From the NCBI GenBank assembly GCA_013399855.1, contig VXAY01003172.1, positions 223,119 through 287,118 on the forward strand: 64,000 bases of DNA, given 5' to 3'. The number at the start of each line of letters is the position of its first letter. Positions within the stretch are counted from its first letter, which is position 1. This document shows positions 56,815 to 64,000 of the stretch, in pieces. The DNA comes from Oxyruncus cristatus. Its lineage: Eukaryota; Chordata; Aves; Passeriformes; Cotingidae. A model generated the notes under the pieces. The model saw nothing but the letters and a program-made list of their open reading frames with translations, ran no database searches and was not told where the DNA came from. A program made the position numbers and the translations under genes.

Positions 56815-59800
56815 TAACCTCCAGCACTGTGTCCCTAGAAGCCGTAACTTAAGCCTGTGACCAGGTTTTCCAAGTCCTTTGACGTTTTCATGGGGAGCGA
56901 ATGTTTTCAGGAGGAAGCTGGTCTGTGCTGGTTTTGGAGATACCTGTGTGTGCTGTACTGTGACATGGGCACACCTATGGTCATATATTCTGCATGTTCT
57001 CTCTGTGCAGTTGGCTTCAGGTTACCAACCTTTCTTATATGAAGGATCAGTGGCTGGTGTGCAGTTGGCTTCTTGTACAGAGGTTCTTCAAGCCTGTCCA
57101 TCTGTGCCACAGCTGATTCCTGCCAAACCTGCCCCTGCCCTTGGAATGTGGTGCTTATGGCTGCCTTGATTTGGAGTTTGCCTTATGTAATGCATTGGGG
57201 TCCAGTGAACAGGCTTGGAAGGCTGCCAGGGAAGTCTCTCTTGCTGGGAAGCACTGATTGCAGCTCTGAACTCCATGGGCAGATCCTTTGGTTGCTGCTT
57301 TCCTGCATCTCTTAAGTACTGAACAACAGAGTTGGGGTTTCCGTGTAGCTACAGTCAGAAGTCTGGGAAGGAAGTAGTCCAGCAATGTCTGTTGAAGGGG
57401 GAACTCTGCATGTTCTGCAGTAGAACTTATGCATATGGGAACTCTAGTCTCTCTGCACAGTTTCTCCATATTCCAGTATCTAAAGGTAAAGTTCTTTTTT
57501 CCTCTTACTGGTGAGATGTATGAATAAATTTCTTAGATGTCTTTATGGTGAAGTCACATTGGTAAAACATGCAAATAAATGTCTGTAATCAGGAGTTTCT
57601 GATTAGGAGATCTGATTTTTCTAGTATTGATTAAGCAGAGTGCTAAATAACACATCTGAGTTGCTGCCTGGTAACCTGCTAGGTACCAGGGCATGAAAAT
57701 CTGGGCCAGTGTTCTCAAACATACTGGAAATTACTCTGTTCAAGTGGTGTCATTCCAGCTTTGTACCTGCTCCTCGGAGGGCAGTTGCTTTGTTGTGTGT
57801 GCTGAGGCTGTGGTTGTGTCTGGCCTTGAGAAGCAGCAGGTGCTCGTTGTTCACCTTGGGGACTGCACAGAGTTTCCTGCAGTGCTTACTTGGCAATAAG
57901 TGGGACAGGGATGGGAAGAGAGACAGCTGGGTCATCTTAATGTGGGGAAACTTATACTTTGTGGCTTGTTGGGGATTATTGAAGTGTGGTCTCCCTCCAC
58001 AGTTTCTGGTTGTGCCTTCTGGTTTCCTCAGTTTGCCACCTTGTTCCCTGGAACCTTCACGGAACCAATAGGTCAACATCCGTCTCTGTCCAAAGGCTGC
58101 ACTAGCACAATGCCAGTGGGGCATGGCAGGATGGAGTCTGACTTAAACCTACCACAGTCAGACTGAGAGCTTTCCAACTTTAGAAGCAATTATTAATCCG
58201 TTGCAGTGCTCTTTGCACTTTACTGTTCTCACACACCTGAACTATGGACTGATCTGATGCTAATGCACAGAGGATATATATTGTATATGGGAAGTGTAAA
58301 GCAAGTGTCAAATAGTTTCAGTGTTTTGAAACTGCTGACATCTGATGTGCAGGAAACAAAGCCTAAGGTACATTTGTTTGTTCTGGCAGGGGCTGCTGAA
58401 TTAAACCATAAAGCAGTTCTCTCCTTAGTCAGATTCTTGAGAGCATTCTCTGATAATATCCAGGATAAGCAAATACAGGATCATTTGCTCAGGGGAGACC
58501 ATCTCTGGCTTTAAGAAGTGCTGTTTGTGCTTTTCTCTGTTGAGTGTGGTAATGAGGAGGCCTACTGCTGCAGTCTGCCTGGATAGGCAAAGGACAGGTA
58601 TCCTGGAATGTAATGGATGGAAGATAAGATAGTCTGGTAAGGCAGGGCTTCCAGTGATCATGTGAATTCATACTCTGTTAAAATTTCCTTTAGATATGTT
58701 CATACTTTAGGATCACTGAAGAAGTGAGCAAAGAGAAAGTTCAGACTGGAGTCCTTGACACAGTAAATTGCAGGGTGATTTTAGTTTGGATATGAGTACT
58801 CAGCTGCCCAATGCATTCTTGACTACTCACTGAAATAGTATGTGTGTGCACATCTGTGCCTGCAGAACTGGGCTTCAGTGGTGCATCTTTGCAGAGCTCA
58901 CTACTTATCCAAAACTTCCAAAAGAGTTGTATTGAGGCATTGGCTTCTGCACTGCCATAGCACCAAACTCTGTCCCTGAATTCTGAACAGGGAGCACTTC
59001 TGAAACTCTTTCAAACTGAAAAATTCTGAGGGGAGACGCTGCTGTGCCAGGCACGTGTCCTGCCAGACAGCAGCTTTGGGGGGTGTTCTGTATTTCAGAT
59101 CTGTGGCTGTGACACTCATGTGGCAGTGGAGCAAGTGAGCACTGTGTGACTGATTGGATATTCTGTCTTAGGCCACCCATCTAATTGTGAAATTCTCTTT
59201 CAGCCTTCCCTTTGATCTCACTGATATTGATTGTGGTCCTCTGTTCCTGGATCTCCTCACACTATGTTAACTTGTGTGGAAGACCTACCTTTAGTGTTGC
59301 TGCTTGTTTTCATGTTGTGCCCCGTGGTGCCCAAGTGAGCTGTATGCAGCTTTTCAAAGTGTTCCCAGTAATGACTGCCTGGTATGAAGCTGCTAGGGCA
59401 CACAGATCATACTGCAGTCAGTAGGCTGTCCTAACATAAATCTTGTCCAAGTGGTGGCCTGCTGTGTCTGGAAGGTGACTCACTGCTGTTGCTACACCCT
59501 TTCCCCATGGAGAAGGCATTCCTGCTACAAGGAGTAGGAGGCCCAGCTTCCATGAGGCTCTACAGCAGCTGAGTCAGATCTCTTGTCAATTAATGTAATT
59601 AACAATTAGCTGAGGAAATACGTCCTGTAATTGTCTTCCTGGTTGTCTGTTAGTGGCTGGAGTGGGAGGGGACAGTCATGTGGTACCCAAGGGAGATGGC
59701 ACCTCACAGATTTCTCCCAGGTGTATTGCAGCACAAGTTGCTGACATTGCATTCCATGGAAATTTCCTGATGGAGATGATGCAAGATGCTCTGAGTGGAA

Positions 59801-62800
59801 TAACCCTGCAAGTGCTCTACTGCTCCAAGCCTACTCACATTAGCGTTCCCACAATTAGATAACTGGTCACACATCTGTTTACAAAGCAGTATCCAAAATA
59901 ACATGTTACTGTTTTGTTTCCTTCACTGTGCTGTATGTCATGGTTACAGCTAAAGAAATAGAACTGAATCTGTTGCTGAAAGGGGGTTGAATGCTTTTTC
60001 CTATGGCTGCTCTAATACAAAGTTGTTTTCACCATCTCAAGCCTTCGGCTTGTAGGTATGAAGCTTGTCTGCTGTCATCTCCTAGGCATTCTGTGTCTGC
60101 TAGATGTCTGGGACAGGAATAGAAACATCCCTGAGGATTGGATCCGTTCTGGGTGTGATGATGGTGCTGGAGATACCAGCCCCGGTATGTGGAGCATGGG
60201 CATTGTGTGAGAAGGGCTGTCCTAGCCACTGTGCCTCCCTGGAAGGCCACAAGAGGCTAATCTCGGTGCAGCTGGCACCTCCAGCACATGCTGTGATGCT
60301 CCTGGGGGAGGTGGAGCCCCATCCCTTGCAGGCAGTGTGGCTGCGGGGCAGGGAGCCCTTTGGGCCCCTCATGTTTCTGGGGGTGAACTAGTCCCCTTGA
60401 ACTGGGGTTCAGGCACAGAAGAGCTGCCAGCTCTTCACCAGCTTAGTGCCATTGGAAGACAATAGAAATCGGACATGACAATTAAAGGCACTTCCTTGGT
60501 ATTGTCCTACCCCTTCGCTTGCCACAGGACTGTTAATTTATCTTCAAAAGCATTTGTGGTTGGTTTGGGCTTTGGAAAGGCTATTGGGGGATAAAGGAGA
60601 TTTTCCCCTTGCTGTCATACAGTGACAGTCTTTAGGTATATTGAGGAGGAAAATTATCTCTGCAGTATGTGCTCTGGGTCTACATTAACCTGGGCTGCCG
60701 TGGGAGTTTCAGCACTCCCTGTTTACATCAGCATGACAGCCCTTCTCCCTGCTGTATCTGTCTTCCTGACAGCACATTCACAGTGTTCCTCCTGCCTGGC
60801 TGCCAGAGCTGTACAGAGGAGACCTCTGGTAGAGACATCCTGTTCCACTGGCCTTCATCTTCAGTCAGCATCCAGTGTGTCTGTCCTAAGTCTTCTGATG
60901 TGTCCCAGATCCAAGAAACTTGACTGGGCAGTGCTTCCTCTGAAACTGTGCTTCTGGTACATAAACAACTAGAATGTTTTCTTGAAAGTGCTTTCCAGGA
61001 AACTGTGGAAGCAGGGATTGAGCACGTTTGTTTCCCAATGCGGTATCACAGACATCAGGAGTGACCCTGAGCGCACAAGTGCACGGTCCCCTTACAGGTG
61101 ATGCTGGGACCACTGTATGTTCTGAGGGTCTGTGCTTGGGTGTGTTCTGTGTTTCACACTGGAGTGCCAAGAGCAGCGTCCCTACTGCCACGTCCTTCTC
61201 AGAGGCACCATGTCTTAGTGTACCTTGCCATACTCTCACTGGTGGAGGGTCCTCCTGGCAATCAGATCTGTTGAGCAGATAGTTGAAGACTTGCTCCTTG
61301 ACTGCCCCCTTGCTGTGCCCCGCAAGTCCAGTGCTGCTCTGGATCTGTGATCACAGTTGGGTTATTTTTGGCTGCTGGTTCGTGTTTCACAAGGCCGCTT
61401 CAGGTGAAAGCCCTTGCTGGACTAACCGTGAGTAGCTGACATGGTCAGTAGGGTGGTGTAGCTGTTCTCAGCAATCTCTTTGAGCTGAATGTGGCAGAGG
61501 CTGAGCTGGTCACTGCCCTGCGAAGCACTGCATCCAAAGATTGGCATTTTGCTATTCCTAGGAATTTCATCCTACGGCCCGTCTGAGCGTTGGACAACTG
61601 GCATGACAGGGAGTGGCTGCTTGAATGCAGTAATGCATTCCAAGCCTAAAATTGTTCCCAGGCCAAGTGTGGGGAGATGGCCAATTTGAGGAATAACTCC
61701 AGCCTTGGGCAGTCTTTGGAGTGTCTGCTTTGGCTGGGATTTTTGGAGAAATGTAGAGGTGGGATTTTTCCCAGAGAGCTAACAGCAGTGTGCTCACCTT
61801 GGTGTATCGTGGGGGCAAGGTCAGTTTCTGACTGCCGGGAGCTGTTGAAAAACTCCAAGCTGGTTTTCTCCAAAACCATTTGTCCTTGGTTGGGTAAGGA
61901 GGTCTCTGCAAGGAGCAGTTTGGTTTGCTTGCCCCATCCTGCCCTTGCAGGAAGAATGTGGCCTGTTTACTTTAAATCTGTCCTTCCCTCTGGGCTGTAA
62001 CAGGGCTGGGGGAAAGGGGAAAGAGATGGATATGGACATCGTTAGCAATGGCCCAAGTACCAGCTTGCTGAACCTCTTGAGTGTGTTCTCTGCAAACTGG
62101 TAGCACAGCTCTGGGGCAGGGTTGCAACTCTGAAGACCTGTAGCAAAAGCTCCATAAATACCTATCTGGAACTTCAGATGAAGAGTCCAGCAGATCCTGT
62201 ATTTTTGCCATGGCCCCATTGTAGTTCCTGGTTAGGCTACTTTGGAACTGACCAAAGGCTTCTGTGCCTGTTTGGAGCAGGGGCTTTGCATTCCTAAAAA
62301 CCCCATTGCTCTTTGTGGTGCCTGCCATGAGAGCAGGTACCTGAGAGCCCTGTGGAATTGTTGTATGTGCTAGGAGAAGATGAGCAGAAAAAGGGAGCAT
62401 TGTGGATAGGCTTTTTTCAAGGTTGCTGTGGTGTGTCTTCCAGCAGGCTCTGGAGGCCCTTCTGGCTCTGGGAGGCCAAGTAAACACTGTTTTTCAGGAA
62501 GTTCAGATAGCTGTGCTTCAGCAAGGAGTGGCTTTTTGAAAAACACCTTTGGTAAACTGTCTCTTGCAGAAATACCTTCAGAACACTCTGACTGGATCGT
62601 TCTCCTCGCCTTCTTCAAGCCGCTCTAAATCACTCATTACCTGCTTCCGACCCTGCCATTGATGCCCTCCCACTTAATGTTGTGAGGCAAATGAAAAGGA
62701 CAAATACCAGTGCTGAAAGCTCTGCTTCATCTGGTTGGTACTTAGTGTTTACCGGTGAAGTCTTGGGAAGAAGCTTTTTGGAATATCCTGCAGAACACCC

Positions 62801-64000
62801 TGAGACTTCTCCATTTGGTGTGGATGTTTACTTTGTAGTTGGAACTATACAATGGTAAGTTGAAAGGAGTGGAGGGAGAGAAGATCACTCATTTGGAAAC
62901 AGGAATAAATATAAGCAAGATGGGAAATTAAGCCAAGAAGTCTTTTGGCACATAGCTTCCAAGGCAGGAAGGTGGTCTGTTCTATGGCAAGCAGATTCCT
63001 GAAAGCAGCAGGGGATGTTCTGGTGACATTTAATGCTTTTGCTGGAGGTTGGGGTTTACTGTTAACCCTCCTTGGAAGGCCAGGGAGTCATTGTCACATA
63101 CTGAATTCCACGACAGAAGGGAGTAGGGCCTGAGTGCCATGGCACACAATGGCGTGCAAACAGCATGACTAAGCCAGTGCTTTAGTTTTGTTGCCTAAAA
63201 CTGAATCTATTCAAAGGATGTGGCTGTGCACTCACCTCTCCCTTGTGTCCCTTTTCCAGTTACAGTCTCAGATCCTCAGAATACCTTCATGGCCGGTTCT
63301 GCAGGCTGGAGGGACCAGGTGAGCGTGGGCGAACAGGTTCTGCACCTGAGAATGCAGACCTTGCTACCCATATTTGTGGCTGCAGAGTAGTGGTCTGGAC
63401 TCTGAACTTGAGAGCTTATGGGGACTCTTCAGCCTGTGAACTAGGAACGTGGTGATTTGGAGCCTCCAGGAAAAGCAAATCGAGCCGTGAAGATGAAGAC
63501 TTGGTGATGGCTGGAATCTATATAGGTCATAGATATTAGAGCCTCAGATGTGCTTGGAGAAGGCTCTGGGTCCACGTCTGGGATTTGTTGAGCTCTTTCA
63601 TTTCAGAGCTGGAGCCTGCACAGTGGCTGCTTTGTCAAATGACCTGCTCAATTCCCAAAATCAAGTGTTCCAGAAAGTGACAGGTTTAGTCTGGATACCC
63701 CCTCCCTTGGGGTATCCATTGTTCTGGGAGTACTTGTGATATTTGACATTCTTAAGGAATCAAAGCAGGGGACTCTTGGCCTCTGGAAGAATAGTGTGAG
63801 CAGGACGCTGGGGACACATGGCACTGTTCCTCTGTACTTCTGCTTGGCTGGGGAGCAAAGTCAGCTTTGCTGGTGGTATCTGTGCCCCATGATATCTGTG
63901 GCTTAGTTCATGTGAGAGCATTCAGAAATCCAATCAATGATCACAGCTGTGCTTTCCAAAGCTCCCTAGCACCCTACCCAAAAGGATTAGAAGGTTGGAA

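Larger units (their letters stand above)
34347..64000 (+). other. long DLGAP4 intron 5, running off the right edge
   Basis: Starts GTAAGT. I searched by eye for the expected continuation (CLVAYKKTPPPVPPR-like), the internal short-isoform start and the GKAP domain and found none, so this is read as one intron of at least 29.6 kb. It holds six CR1 copies plus a nested fragment, a conserved-looking block at 39571-39897, a candidate alternative last exon at 42182, CpG islands at 43090-44110 and 49260-49740, and simple repeats. 44100-48900, 50150-56700 and 56820-64000 hold no gene or repeat I can name beyond those listed. Open frames there are short and unlike known proteins. Confidence 0.65.

Noticed and set aside
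44110..64000. A second gene downstream of DLGAP4
   Set aside because: No chain of phase-compatible exons and no recognisable protein segment on either strand.

Overview
The window is vertebrate nuclear DNA, almost certainly from a bird. It holds at least fourteen copies of the avian LINE CR1, several ending in the typical ATTCTATGA-like 3' tail, and one coding locus split into short exons with GT-AG introns. Some CR1 copies (for example 11905-12285) resemble types I associate with songbirds, but I cannot fix the species. There is no bacterial, plasmid or phage content. Most long open frames are chance frames in GC-rich or repeat DNA.

The one gene I can support is DLGAP4 (SAPAP4/GKAP family postsynaptic scaffold) on the + strand. 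Five coding exons lie at 19189-20139, 26926-27143, 30038-30152, 32967-33017 and 34100-34346. Their phases join without a break (0/0, 0/2, 2/0, 0/0, 0/1) and give about 527 residues, roughly the N-terminal half of a protein that is about 990 residues in mammals. The conserved N-terminal block and three guanylate-kinase-binding repeats are present. The exon that should follow (tyrosine/lysine and proline-rich segment, GKAP domain, SHANK-binding C-terminus) is not in the window, so 34347-64000 reads as one long intron running off the right edge.

Layout: 1-19024 is noncoding upstream or 5' intron sequence with CR1 copies and AT-rich blocks that look like enhancers. 19025-34346 holds the five coding exons; intron 2 contains a CpG island at about 28190-28640. 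34347-43000 is intron with CR1 copies, an exon-like or conserved block at 39571-39897, and a candidate alternative last exon at 42182 with a downstream AATAAA. 43090-44110 is a large CpG island interrupted by 334 Ns. 44110-64000 is less GC-rich, T- and G-biased intron containing a small CpG-rich patch at 49260-49740 with three perfect 39-bp tandem copies.

The most useful leads are regulatory and isoform related: a possible truncated DLGAP4 made by intronic polyadenylation, three CpG-rich segments that may be internal promoters, an in-frame 168-bp candidate cassette exon, and inverted CR1 copies flanking the coding exons. I found no new multi-gene system.
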